Origin: Syngnathus acus
Lineage: Eukaryota > Chordata > Actinopteri > Syngnathiformes > Syngnathidae
Assembly (NCBI RefSeq): GCF_901709675.1
Contig: NC_051108.1
Location: forward strand, 5,366,631-5,430,630
DNA: 64,000 nt
Direction: 5' to 3'
Shown here piece after piece: positions 38,577 to 50,750 of this stretch. Made by a program: the position numbers and the translations under genes. The notes beneath the pieces are model-generated. The model made no database searches, had not been told where the DNA came from, and saw only the letters and a program-made list of their open reading frames with translations. Numbering within the stretch: position 1 is the first letter of the stretch; every line of letters starts with the position of its first letter.

Positions 38577-41472
38577 ATGTCCGCGTCTGCTGGATGCTCT
38601 CCGGTGGGCCACAACTCGGCCCTCAGCTCCAGTATGTCAATGTTTCGCTGGCTAGAAGTGCTTGAGAAGGAGTTTGACAAAGCTTTTGTGGACGTGGATT
38701 TGCTACTTGGGGAAATAGACCCAGACCAAGTGGACATTACGTACGAGGGTCGGCAGAAGATGACCAGCCTTAGCTCGTGCTTTGCTCAGTTGTGCCACAA
38801 ATCCCAGACTGTTTTCCAACTTAACCATAAACTGGAGGTTAGTACTTGACCGTTCGTCTATTCACTTTTACCAGTGTCTTTTTTTTTTTTTTTTTAATCT
38901 ATTTGTAGGACGTCACAGTTGCACTGAGGTTGAAAGTTTGTTTTCAACATTCAGAGCAGATTATCTCGGTATCATAAATCGCGATTTACTTATCTTAGAT
39001 TTATCGTCCATGATTCCGACAACATGATGCTGATTAATTTGAGTTGAAAATATATAACATAATCTTCACACACTGGTATTTTGACCATAGCGACAGAAAA
39101 TAATGTGAAAACGCATCAGAGATATCAATGTATTCAAATTAGGCGAACTCGTATAGTGGCAATACAAAATGGCTGTCCATCACCTTCTCCATCTTTCCAG
39201 GCCCAGCTTTTAGATCTTCGCTCTGAGCTAAGCGATGCCAAGGCGGAGCGGGCGGTTGTGGAGAGAGAAGTCCATGACCAATTACTGCAGCTTCATGCTC
39301 TCCAACTACAGCTCCATGCAAAGGAAGGCCAAGTTCCAGACTCTGAATCCATCAAAGACAGACTCGTAAGTCGATGGGAGAAAACTCTAGGTGTCCTCAT
39401 TTTTAAGTTGATAATTATAAAAAAAAAAAGCACTAACAGCCATCACAAGATTTACTTGCACATCTTTTGGCACTCTACTCAATTGGGCTTCTCACATCCT
39501 TTTAACTTTTCTGTTTCTTCTGCATTATGAAATCTGATGCTTTCTTCACTGCTGATAAGATTTTATGATTGTATTGAATAGCATTAACTACCTCTGGTGC
39601 TGGAATCATTCATTTCTCTAATCGGTGACTTCTTTCTCTTCTGCTGCCTCTTTTCTGCTAAAGCCTGCCCCAACAATGGAACACATGGTAAGTTTGTCTG
39701 CATGTTTTTGTCGTTTTAGTTGTTGTAGTAGCAGAAACAGATCGCCGTTTTGCAAATATTGTCAGTATTGAAGATTGAATTTTGAATATTTTCTGCTTGT
39801 GGTGTTTACATGGAATGTCTCCATTGCAGCAACATGAATTGGAGGCCAGCAAGAAGGAGAAATTTGCAGAGGCAAAGCTTGAGGCTGGCATGAGACTTTA
39901 TAAGAAAGAAAATGAGGCGCTCCGTCGACACATGGCAGTACTTCAGGCTGAAGTTTATGGTGCTCGACTGGCTGCCAAATATTTGGACAAGGAACTTGCT
40001 GGCAGGTATTGACTTTAACTTGAATACTCTCACAGTATATTGGAAGTGTCCTGCTTCTAGAACAATATTTATTGTTTTAGTAGCCTGACCTTACCTTGGT
40101 CCCCATGTCTTGGAGGTTTACATTGAGAAAATGATTGTTTTCCTCCTAGGGTGCAGCAAATCCAGTTACTGGGCCGTGACATGAAAGGCCCGGCACACGA
40201 CAAGCTGTGGAACCAACTAGAGGCCGAGATCCATCTTCACCGCCACAAAACCGTCATCCGAGCATGCAAGGGGCGCAACGATCCCAAGAAACCGCTTCCC
40301 TCACCTGTTGGGCACGTGGGTGTCAAAATGAAAACGTTCATGTTCCTGGAGCTCATTTCTTTGCTATTGTTGTAGGATCCAGACTTGTTGAAGAAAACCC
40401 AGGGAGTGGGTCCTATCAGGAAAGTGTCACTTGTCAAAGAAGACCATGAGGGTCTGGGCATCTCCATCACGGTGAGCGCTCAAAGCCACAGCACTTGATT
40501 TGTATTAATTTCAAAGAAAATAATCGCACAATAACAAAGTAACACGGATGGCCTCGGAGAACATGAATTTTTCCACTGGGTTTTTGTGTGTTCTCAGGGA
40601 GGAAAAGAGCATGGTGTTCCTATTCTCATCTCAGAGATCCACCCAACCCAGCCAGCCGACAGATGTGGAGGCTTACATGTTGGAGATGCCATTTTGGCTG
40701 TCAACAGCATCAATCTGCGTGATGCTAAACACAAGGAAGCTGTCACCATTCTCTCCCAACAGGTACTTTATACACACAATTAACATGCACGCACATCCGG
40801 AGGTTTCATTGTCTTCTTCGTTCGTACCAGTCAGGACAAATCGAGTTTGAAGTAGTGTACGTGGCTCCAGAGGTGGACAGCGATGATGAGAATGTGGAGT
40901 ATGAAGACGACAACGGACATCGCTACAGACTCTATCTGGATGAGCTCGAGGAAAATAGTACAGCGCCACCTAGAGGCAACTCGACAGCACCATCAATACA
41001 GGGTATACATTCACCGATTAGCCCGAACATTATGACACAGTCTGATGAAATCCAATGCAAAAGTCCTCTCTGAGCTCATCAGTACGGCACTAATTGTTCT
41101 ACGCAAAAGGATAATGAACATGAATGTGAGCAATGTTAAATCACAACTCATTAGCATTAAGCTAGCACAGCTTTTCTTTGCAAAGTTGTTTAGCAAGTAA
41201 AAATTCACCAGACGTAATTTTTTTTATCTTTAGTTTTTAAAAAGCTTGAATTCCTTTTTTTTTTTTGAAGAATTGATTGCTATTTGCCAAATGACTGCTG
41301 CTACTGTACAATATTTGAAACAATTTTGAAATTCTGTGTTTTATACCTTCCAGCAGGTCTAGCAAGTATGTTGCTGAACAACGGGACAGAAAATGGAGAC
41401 ACTGGAATCTCCAGTGAAGCACCATCAGAGGAAACTCCCTCCAAGCCTCCCAACAGTCATGGCTCCTCTTAA
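38577..41472 (+). CDS. gopc: Golgi-associated PDZ and coiled-coil protein (PIST/CAL/FIG)
   Basis: GOPC is a trans-Golgi scaffold that binds PDZ ligands such as CFTR and steers them to lysosomes or the plasma membrane. Exons: 38577-38837, 39201-39365, 39664-39687 (24-nt microexon), 39830-40005, 40150-40315, 40376-40471, 40598-40762, 40831-41002, 41354 (or 41357)-41472. These give about 447 codons (human 462). Exon 1 encodes the conserved [20 protein letters not shown] segment. Exons 2-5 encode the coiled coil, with [17 protein letters not shown] and [16 protein letters not shown]. The PDZ domain spans exons 6-8 (LGISIT, then [17 protein letters not shown]). An acidic segment [11 protein letters not shown] follows. 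The C-terminal tail is divergent, rich in Ser/Thr/Pro. Start is the first in-frame ATG and matches MSA- starts of the family. Confidence 0.96.
39664..39687 (+). other. gopc: 24-nt microexon of gopc
   Basis: Between AAAG and GTAAGT lie exactly 24 bases encoding PAPTMEHM, phase 0 on both sides. It occupies the place of the 8-residue insert that distinguishes the long (neuronal nPIST-type) isoform from the short isoform in mammals. Both the splice sites and the position support it; tissue use is inference. Confidence 0.75.
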
Positions 41473-42098
41473 GACCACTCAGCCGCACCAATCAAAGTTT
41501 TATTGTGCAAATTCTTTTTCGATTACCGAATCAAGCGTGTGACAAGTAGTTAGTTTGTTTCCCTGTTGTTTTCTGTACAGTTTCAAGTTTTTACTTTGGA
41601 GTGGGCTCGTGGCAATGATTTGAAGGAAAGAATTGTTGTTACTTACAGTTACTTACACCAACTGGGTTCCAGACCATACATTTTGGACCCAATTTTCCGG
41701 CACGTAAACTCAGCAAATAGTGTTTTGCGTTGGCTTTGTACACGTGCAAGAGCAATGCAGAGTGAAGGTGATGCAACCGTCCTAAAAGGACTTGGTGGTT
41801 ACTGTGTGTTGATGGACAGATTTGTTTTGTAAGGTTTCCATTATAGTTATCCACACCACCTTCTTTCCATAAAGTCCTACCAAATATTTTGAGTCCCTCC
41901 AGAAACACACCTTCAAATACTTTCTTTTGCCAAACCTAACAGTGCCACCGTGCCTGTTAAAATCCTATTTATATGGCAGTGACTATGGTTCAAATCCATT
42001 ATGGTCTTTAATATTACACTACTGTTTTTTTTTATTCTAACTGCCTCCTCAACTGTGGTGTAATCAATTTTTAATGCAAGTCTTCATATACTAATGTG

Positions 42099-42540
42099 GG
42101 TATACGGTGGATGTAAAAGTCTACACATCCTTCTGCAAAAAGCAGGTTTTTGTGACAATAATTTCAGAACTTTGATGCTACCCTATCATATATCCATGAC
42201 ACATTAAGATGATGAGAGGGGGTTCATTGTCATCTAAACTAAACACCAATTCCTGCAGCTCCTTGAATGTCTTTTCATCAGTTTTGAAGGGATTGTCAGT
42301 TCTTGGTAATGTTTATTCTCCACTTGCTGTCTTAACTATTTCATGATATATTCAATTTGTTGTTATTTCTTTTATACTCTTTTAATATCTTTGGAAGTTG
42401 TGATTAAGCGCTGTGTGAAACATGGCTTGTAACATCTAACATGACAGGAAAAGCCAACTAGAACACTTGAAACATATTTGGGGGGCAACCAAACTCTTTG
42501 AATAATGGCAGATGTTTGCTGACTTATTTGGCATGAATGC

Positions 42541-42574
<34 letters not shown>

Positions 42575-42645
42575 GTACATATACATAGAGAAAACTCAGT
42601 TTTAACAGGGATGTGTAAACTTTTTATTTCCACTGTATGTACAAA
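42099..42645. repeat. DNA-transposon-like element with inverted ends
   Basis: The left end reads GGATGTAAAAGTCTACACATCC and the right end is its imperfect complement (GGATGTGTAAACTTTTTATTTCCACTGTA). No transposase frame survives. A related end, AAAAAGTCTACACACCCCTG, occurs at 50338 in cep85l intron 1. The ends resemble Tc1/mariner-derived MITEs of fish, which is inference. Confidence 0.55.
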
Positions 42646-42889
42646 ATAATCACTTTCTTTTGTGTAAGTGACTTGTACTCACTGTCACCAACATTGACAG
42701 CCCAGAAAGACTTGGTGTGCTTTTGCCACTTGAAGTGGAAAACTTAGTAAACCAAAACTCACTGACCTAAACATGTTTGTGTCATTTGTTTTGCTTTTGT
42801 TTATCTAGCTCCTCTTGTTTGTACTGAAGCTTTCCACTCGTATGCATTGTTATTGATAAATGTATGCCGAGCAGTTATTTCAGCCTTTA

Positions 42890-42895
42890 AATAAA
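42890..42895 (+). terminator. gopc: Polyadenylation signal AATAAA, probable gopc
   Basis: Consensus hexamer before the tandem array that separates gopc from convergent cep85l. Confidence 0.5.
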
Positions 42896-42949
42896 GTTTT
42901 CTTCGTATCTTAATCTATTTCTAATCTATAATCTATAGTCACTTGGACA

Positions 42950-44430
42950 CTCCATTAGGTACACCGCCATTTTCAGGTGTACCTAATAACAGACCACTTT
43001 ATTAGGTCTGTTATTAAGTGCCACACCCGCCCTCACCCCCACTCTCTGATTGGCTGCTTGATCTGACGTCACTTGGACACTCACATTAGGTACACCGCCA
43101 TTTTCAAGTGTACCTAATAACAGGCCACTTTATTAGGGAAATATCATGGTCAAAGGTCACAGGTGTCAAGCTCTAGTCCTCGGGGCCGCGTTCCAATATG
43201 TTTTCCAAGTTACCTCGTTAAGCGCACCTGCGTGAAAAGTTTTAGCTCATTTCATGTTCCGCAGGAGCTAAAACTTTTCCCGCAGGTGCACTTAACGAGG
43301 GGATCGCACGGACACTCCATTAGGTACACCGTCATTTTCAAGTGTACCTAATAACAGGCCACTTTATTAGGGAAATATCATGGTCAAAGGTCACAGGTGT
43401 CAAGCTCTAGTCCTCGGGGCCGCGTTCCAATATGTTTTCCAAGTTACCTCGTTAAGCGCACCTGCGTGAAAAGTTTTAGCTCATTTCATGTTCCGCAGGA
43501 GCTAAAACTTTTCACGCAGGTGCACTTAACGAGGGGCTCACACGGACACTCCATTAGGTACACCGTCATTTTCAAGTGTACCTAATAACAGGCCACTTTA
43601 TTAGGGAAATATCATGGTCAAAGGTCACAGGTGTCAAGCTCTAGTCCTCGGGGCCGCGTTCCAATATGTTTTCCAAGTTACCTCGTTAAGCGCACCTGCG
43701 TGAAAAGTTTTAGCTCATTTCATGTTCCGCAGGAGCTAAAACTTTTCACGCAGGTGCACTTAACGAGGGGATCACACGGACACTCCATTAGGTACACCGT
43801 CATTTTCAAGTGTACCTAATAACAGGCCACTTTATTAGGGAAATATCATGGTCAAAGGTCACAGGTGTCAAGCTCTAGTCCTCGGGGCCGCGTTCCAATA
43901 TGTTTTCCAAGTTACCCTCGTTAAACACACCTGCGTGAAAAGATTTTGGTCATTTTCACGTTCTGCAGGAGCTAAAACTTTTCCCGCAGGTGCACTTAAC
44001 GAGGGAATCACACGGACACTCCATTAGGTACACCGTCATTTTCAAGTGTACATGGTCAAAGGTCACAGGTGTCAAACTCCAGTCCTCGGGGCTGCATTCC
44101 AACATGTTTTCCAAGATTCCCGCGTTAAGTACACCTGTGTCAAAAGTTAGGCTCCTGCAGGACGTGAAAATGAACTGATCTTTTCACTCAGGTGTGTTTA
44201 ACGAGGGTAACTTGGACAACATATTGGAACGCGGCCCCCGAGGACTGGAGGTCGACACCCCTGGTTTAACTGAAAGTGAAAAGTGCCACACCCGCCCTCA
44301 CCCCCACCTCCTGATTGGCTGTTTCATCTGTGACGTCACTTGGACACTCCATTAGGTACACCGCCATTTTCTGGTGTACCTAATAACAGGCCACTTCATT
44401 AGGGATAAATCACGGTCAAAGCTTCACTGA
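42950..44430. repeat. Tandem array of 234-bp units built from transposon-like inverted repeats
   Basis: Units begin at GGACACTCCATTAGG: 43310, 43544, 43778 and 44014, a spacing of 234, 234 and 236. A related first unit starts near 43075, and degenerate flanks lie on both sides. Each unit has a short palindrome (ATTAGGTACAC ... GTGTACCTAAT). It also has a long hairpin: about 36 bp from CCTCGTTAAGCGCACC to AGCTC pair with a near-perfect complement after a 16-bp loop. Each carries the motif AGGTGTCAAGCTCTAGTCCTC typical of a hAT-type terminus. The last unit contains the complete element with both ends. Identical 62-codon frames in each unit are by-products of the repetition. The array fills the gap between the convergent gopc and cep85l. 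Confidence 0.9.
44066..44264. repeat. Complete hAT-like MITE inside the tandem array
   Basis: This begins CAGGTGTCAAACTCCAGTCC and ends with the complement GGACTGGAGGTCGACACCCCTG, about 200 bp, with inner inverted arms. It looks like the parent of the shorter copies in the 234-bp units. Assignment to hAT rests on the terminal sequence only. Confidence 0.7.
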
Positions 44431-44439
44431 AAGTGAAAA

Positions 44440-44760
44440 GTGCCACACCCTCACCTCCTGATTGGCTGTTTGATCTATGACCGTTGGTGAACGGGAAATG
44501 CAATTCACTGACTCGTTTGTGAACGGGAAGTTACGTAATATTTCTTCTTCGTTTTGTTTTACGGCGACGTAGCACCAGCTTCAATACGCATTACCGACAC
44601 CTACGGTGTGGGACAAGTTATGTCATTGCATGGTGGTTGAAGTCATGAACTAAAAACCCCCCCGAATAACTTCAGGAAGTGATCCGTTCACTCACGTTCA
44701 CTGAAAAGATCGTTCTTTTGAACGAATCGTTCACTCACGGGCCAACAGAAATCCAATGCT
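44440..44760. repeat. Repeat-like segment with AACGAATCGTTCA palindromes
   Basis: Near 44684-44735 the sequence repeats GTTCACTCACGTTCACTGA and a palindromic AACGAATCGTT core, and GTGAACGGGAA occurs twice near 44467-44510. It resembles the end of a dispersed fish element, but I cannot name the family. Confidence 0.4.
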
Positions 44761-45796
44761 CTGTATCATTAAAACGTGCATTGAAGATGATTATATAGAA
44801 TGTTTAAAAATATATATACCCCAAAAAGTAATAAAACAACTGACTTTGTTTAAGAATAACATCAAGTTTTCACTTTTTCCCTTTGGTATATTAATTTAAA
44901 AAAAAAAAGGGCTTAATATGGATCAAACATGACATCCAATACATAAACCAATATCTGTGTTCTGGTTTGATAAGCAGCGAAACATAAATCATCATTTGCT
45001 TAAGTTAACTGTTCATGATGCATAACAAAACTATTTCATTTATACACAATCGAATATCTGGACGGAAGCAATTATGGAAAGATTATGCATGGTGTACTGA
45101 CATTAAAATTAATCCTGAGCCATGCTTGTCTGTACATTGTTGTTGAATACATTATTTTTTTTCTATAAATACAAGCAAGAAATATAAAACTATACAAAAA
45201 TAATTCATTAATATATTGTCACATTAAGTACATTTTTGGACTATACAAGAATAACATTGTCAAACAAGGGAAGACGTAATATCTCTGTCCAGTTTGTCTC
45301 TCAAGCTGCCATAATTCTGAGCAAGCACATTTTAAGAAAACAAATTAATGTGTGTTGAAACACTGAAAAGGAAAACTACATTGCAACATTGGAACAAAGT
45401 CATATTTGTTTGAAAATAAAGTTGTAATATTGAGAGGATTAGGTCTTAATTATAACAAGTGCCAAAATTCCCACAAACCTGAAGCCTAAAACCGCTTAAC
45501 TGTTCATACTGGTTGAAATGTAGACTTTGTAACTTCACATATCAAAGTGTGAAAACGCGTTTAATAATTTTGCATAGCTGTGGTGAACTCTGTTGGCCAC
45601 TTTTCCATTAGTCCTACTGGTTTGTCCCTTGGAAGCCACTTTCACCAATCTTTTCCTGGAAATGACTGCATCAATGGCGTGAGTCAGAAGTGGGTCATTC
45701 ACACAGCCCATGCGAGTTTCCATGTTAGCATAATTGGACATGGAAAGAAAGGGAAAAGCGGCATTCCAGTTGGCCGGCGTGAAAGCTGGTGGCATC
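44761..45796 (-). other. Downstream region of cep85l
   Basis: This is AT-rich non-coding sequence after the cep85l stop on the minus strand, probably the 3' UTR plus spacer up to the array. No further coding exon or obvious repeat was recognised. Confidence 0.4.
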
Positions 45797-48700
45797 TCAG
45801 CTGTCGACCACATAGTGGCTGTGGCATTCGGCAATGTTTTTCCTCAGTTCGTCAATGCCCCTCCTCAGCTGGCTGACTTCAAGCAGCTTCAACGGGATGA
45901 CTTCCTCCTGCGCGTCGCTGCACTCGCTCTCCTCTGCAGACAGACTCAATGCTGCACAGAAATGACAGACATTATGCAATTGAGCTTAGCACAAGACAAT
46001 AAAAAGAGTTTATTAAGCTAGGAGTTCATAAGAAGTGACATCAGAAAAGATCCTTTCTCCGAATCAACACCTTTATTGAGCAATCTGTATGGAAAAAGGT
46101 GTGATTTTACCAAAAGTGATAGTCATAAACCGCAAGTTAGGTGTGTCCAGTTATTTCATTAGTCAGAGGTGCTAATGTGAGCTGTCCTTTCACGTCAACC
46201 TGTTCGTGTCAATTTAAAAGAAACAAACATGGTCCATTTTATTCTTTAGGGTCAACTAGGACTGAAAACAAACTTCAAAGTTTTAATCATTCAGTCAGCC
46301 TATATTATAGCTTGATGTGACTACAGCTGCACAATGTTCCAACATATTCAGAAATGTAACATCCATCAAACAGATTTTGGTGCCGTTGTGAAGAATGTTG
46401 TCCACATACATGTCATGCCCAGCAGCAGGGACAAGTTGAGTTCCTTTCCTTGAGCTCTCTGCACCAGGATGCTGCGAAGAGCCTGAAGGTCCAGAAGACA
46501 CAAGGACAGCTCCTTCAAGAGTCGCCCCATTTGTGGAATCTCCACATTCGACTGAGTGTTGTCCTGTAGGCAGTTATTCATCCATTAACACACACTGTAC
46601 ACGTTTAAGAGATCTTCTCAAAAGTCGTTAGCAAAACTATTTGTACACAATCTTTTCTAGGCCAAGACATGAAATAAATAAATTACCTGTGACAGGGTTG
46701 TAGAGTCAAAGGATGAACCTTCTTGGTTGTCTGGAGGACTTAACTGTTGTGAAAGGTTTCTTCCTTTCTGAAGTCTTGAACTGGTCACCTATCAACATAC
46801 AGCAGACAGTATAAAAATTAATAAGGGTATGTATTTCTCCAATATATATATATATATTATTTTAAATCCGACCTGGGTCACTTTCATGTGCCAGATATTA
46901 GGCGGAGAAGACAGGATGGATAGACTTTGATTAGCATACCTTCACTTGTGTGTTGAGCCTCTCAATCTGTTTTTTCTGATGCTCAATGAGCTAAGCGGAG
47001 ACACAGAGAAGATGTTAATGACCACATTCGCTACATCTACTTCAGCACAAATGCGCTCCGTTCCAAACCCCACCTTGCTGCTGTGGTCTTGTTTCTCCAG
47101 GAGTTGAGAATTTTCCACCTCAAGATGCTTCAGGTCCAACCTCACTCCATCCTCCAAACATCTCTGCACCTTCTGCTGCAACCTTGAGTCAACAAAAATG
47201 CAAGTGACATGTGTTAGCAGAGAGGCGAGGAAAGCTTGAAATACTTAAGCATGATAAGAGCCTAGAAGAAACCTCAAACTAAGCTAGTAGGAAGCAGATA
47301 CCAGCTAGTTAAATCAGATTAGTACCCGTGTACAGAAGCAATCAGCTCCTTCTCTCTCCTGGCTTGCATCTCAAGCTTGATGTCTTTTTCCTTCAACAGA
47401 GTATAGCTGTCTTGCAATTTTTTCTGCAAGTGACAGACCGTTTTCTCCAGATTCTGAGCTCTCAACTGCACCTTTTCCAGCTGAACACACAAAAAAAAAC
47501 CACACACACAGAATGTGCAATTATGAAATTCAGCAGTCGATTTTTATGATTTTTTTTCTTTAAGCGACAGATCATGACAGAAGTGATTTTATATTGTTGG
47601 ACTACCATTATTATGTTTTTTTTAAATTTAAATTACTGACCTATTAGATTTTGAATTAAAAATAGATTTTATTTTATTTTATTTTAAATTTAGAAAGAAC
47701 TGCCCCAAAAATAAAATAAAAAGGTGTGCGTGTACCTGCAGTGCCTGGACTTGTACTTCACCCAGAGTTGGCAGGTCAGCAAGGTACTTCTCTAGAGTTT
47801 CGATGCGTTGCTGTTTTTCTTGGTTCTGTTCGCTCTCTCGCTGACATTTTTTCTTCAGACTGCAGATGTAGCGATCCCTAGTCTTTATCTGATCACAGAA
47901 GCATGTGTTTTAAAAACACGATAAGGCATAATTGCAAAGTCAATCTCATTTCTTTGCAAAACAATATGTAAAAAAAACACTTTTAAAATAAGCAGCCTGT
48001 GGTTCTTCTTGTTTTTTTGTTTTTTGTTTAAATGTGTGATTCCCACTACCTTATCTTCCAGTTTCTTGAGGTCTTCAGTATATTTTTGAGTAGCTTGCTT
48101 GTACAGTTCAGTAAGATGAAGTACTTCCAGTTCGGACACTGCCAGCTTCCTGCTGAGTTCTTCATCGCAACACAGTCGATCAGACGGTACTTCCTTCACT
48201 GACTTCTATTGGGCAAGCACAAGCGTTACCACAGAGCATATTCAGATTATAGTGAGGAAGTATTTATGATAGATGGTACCTTCATTTTCAAAATTTGAGG
48301 GTCTTCAAACCACCTCTGACTATGTAGCACCTGCTGGGCTTTCAGCTCATTTTCTCGAATGCGGGCATGGAGTTGCAGGATCTGTTGCTTCTGTCTGAAA
48401 AGAAAAAAAAATAAATCTTACCTCTCACTGGTGCCTATTAAGCGTAAGGGTGGAAAGTGGGTCACGATTTACCTATCTATCTCAAGTTCTTTTTGTCTCA
48501 GCATTCCCTCTTTAACCTTCACTAAAGTGTTGGCAAAATGGGATGTCCCATGCAGCGTCTGCAAATGCACAAGCAAGTATGTTTTCATTAAATAAATAAA
48601 AAAAGAGAGAATATGCTGCACTGTCACTCTTACCTGGTTCATGCCTTGTCCATGTGATGCTCCATCTCCACCACAGATCTTTGTTTCACTACCAACCATC

Positions 48701-50750
48701 TGGCCATTTTCTCCTCCGTGTTCTACTTTGGAGCTATATTCCATCTGCTCTGTCAACCACATTTGTGTGCGGACAGCTGGCTGAATTGGGGAGTCTCTGT
48801 CAACTGGGTGACCAAGAGCTGAGTCTGCTAGCTTTGATAAACTGAGGCCATAAACTTGACTACCTCCAAGAGCCATCTTAGCTTCTGCTAAACTACTATG
48901 GTTCATGTCCAAACTGCTGTGTTTACTAGGTGAGGATAGAGATGAGGACAGTGATAAATCAGTTTCCAAAGCAGATCTACTACTATGTTTGCTCCAGTAA
49001 TAAGGACCTGCACCAGGAGAGCGTTGTAATAAGCTGTGACAGAGCAAGGAGGAAGATAGAGGTAAATACAGGTCCCTATTTAAACCACGGGGTTCTTTTC
49101 TGTAGCCATAGAGCAGACCCCTGTCCAGGGAGCCATGTGAATCTGCACTGTGTTGATGGACTGACGTCTTCTTGGAGTTCTTATCAACACCAGATGATAA
49201 CTTAGTGAGAGAGGACCACCTCCTGATGGGCTGCTGATCCTGCATTTCAACGGTAATTTGTGCACCAAGGGGAGACGTGGTAGGAGGAGTCAGCTGGCAA
49301 GACTTGGTCCTATGAGCGGTGCTGCTGGGTGAGGTTGTCGTTCTCAGACCGGCATATGATGATGTGGATGGTGATGGCTTGGCGTGGACAACCGGGGCGC
49401 TCCCGCCGAACCCATCCTCCTGACTAGAGTGACGTCGGGACAACGGCTGGAGAGATGAAGGTGTGGTGCTTGAGCAGGAGTCATCTTCGGGTGGTACAAG
49501 GGAAAGAGACAATTAATTTGGGCCCAAATTTAGTTAACTCATTCACTGCTGGCCCAGTTAAAATGGATCTTTGACGTCTATATCGGTCAAAGGCAGTGAA
49601 TGAGTTAATGGTAAGCTTGAAGAAGAAAAAAAATAAATAAAAATACCTTCCACGCTATCAGAGCAGTAGGTACCAATGCCGGTGTCACCACTGTCGGACA
49701 CAGCACTGTGTCTACGTCCAAAAATGCTGTTCCCAGGTCCAGGCTGCTTGCTGTGCCAGGATGATTCGTGGGTAGGAACCCACCCAGGAGAGCCGCCACT
49801 ACTTGAACCTTAAAACGACATTAGAAACAATTTAGCAACGGTCCCTCTTCTTTGTCGAGAACTGTTTGATTAATGGAATCATTCAGTTTCAAATGTTAGG
49901 TGTGTGCAGGTGTGTAGTATGACTTTTTTGTCGTTTTTTATTATTGATAAAGCTAAACTTTTGTACAGATTCATACTAGTAATTTGAATAAAAACAGTTG
50001 ATCACCAGAGAAACTCCAGGTAAATTAAATCAAGTCTAGCAATACTATTTATACGATACTTTTTATTTCCAAAAGTACCTATTCACATTAGTAACACTTT
50101 TTTTGTACATATATAGTATATAATTGTTATTTTACAAATTATTGATCCATTTAGAGTTAAAATTGGCCAGCTTTCTTTGTCAATGTAATGTTAGTTGCTC
50201 AACCAAAATGTTGTTTTTATTATTTCCCTGAAACCACCCATAGTAAAGAAATTTCCTAATCCCACATACTTATCTGAATACAAAGATTAAATGGATAAAT
50301 GTACAAGATAGTGAGCTAATTAGATAGAGTGGCTATAAAAAGTCTACACACCCCTGTTCAATGCTAGGTCTTTGTGATATAAAAACTGAGACAAAGATAA
50401 ATGTTTTGGACTAAATATCTTATTTCAAACCATTTCCACCAATAATGTGAACTGCTGTACAATTAAATTGAAAATAAAATGAAATATTTTTGAGGGGAAA
50501 AACATGGTATATAGAACTAGCTTCTCTGCGCCACGCGACGTTTTCGTGCATTCTTGCTGCCCACCAAGTGACGTAAATTCTAGTCGACCGCAGTTCATCC
50601 TTTTAAATCAACAAACGCCGTATATCGGCCACTACACGTCTACCAACAAGCAAGTCACAATATTATAACATATTTAGCCGCATAACAATAATAAACCTCA
50701 CCTGTTTTATTCGAATCGTATCCATCGTCAAGATCACCTCTGTTCCACAT
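45797..50750 (-). CDS. cep85l: Centrosomal protein 85-like (coiled-coil)
   Basis: CEP85L is a pericentriolar protein linked to centrosome function and neuronal migration. Thirteen exons in reading order: 50750-50702, 49808-49647, 49484-48634, 48558-48473, 48394-48280, 48205-48050, 47888-47736, 47480-47326, 47182-47074, 46990-46940, 46788-46687, 46563-46410, 45951-45797. They join without a frame break to 765 codons (human 805). Diagnostic stretches are [72 protein letters not shown] and [16 protein letters not shown]. The N-terminal third is Ser-rich and disordered; the rest is predominantly coiled coil. CEP85 is the nearest alternative, but sequence agreement and the neighbours gopc and gja1 (all 6q22 in human) favour cep85l. 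First exon starts MW, as in human. Confidence 0.92.
49536..49607. repeat. Short palindromic element, second copy
   Basis: AACTCATTCACTGCTGGCCC at the left and GGCAGTGAATGAGTTAA at the right are complementary; the same family as 8156-8226. Confidence 0.7.
50331..50520. repeat. Transposon-end fragment in cep85l intron 1
   Basis: TAAAAAGTCTACACACCCCTG resembles the left end of the element at 42099; no matching right end was found. Confidence 0.45.

Larger units (their letters stand above)
41473..42920 (+). other. gopc: Probable 3' UTR of gopc, with an embedded element
   Basis: This is non-coding sequence running to an AATAAA at 42890-42895. It contains a repeat with inverted ends at about 42099-42645 and an (AT)n(AC)n microsatellite at 42541-42574. 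The short open frames in it, one of 88 codons at 41566, have no recognisable features. Confidence 0.5.

Noticed and set aside
43163-43819. Three identical 62-codon frames
   Set aside because: They recur every 234 bp because the DNA unit is tandemly repeated; they read across the transposon-like palindromes and are not genes.
42950-44430. CRISPR-like appearance of regular repeats
   Set aside because: The unit is a 234-bp continuous repeat without unique spacers, in vertebrate DNA.
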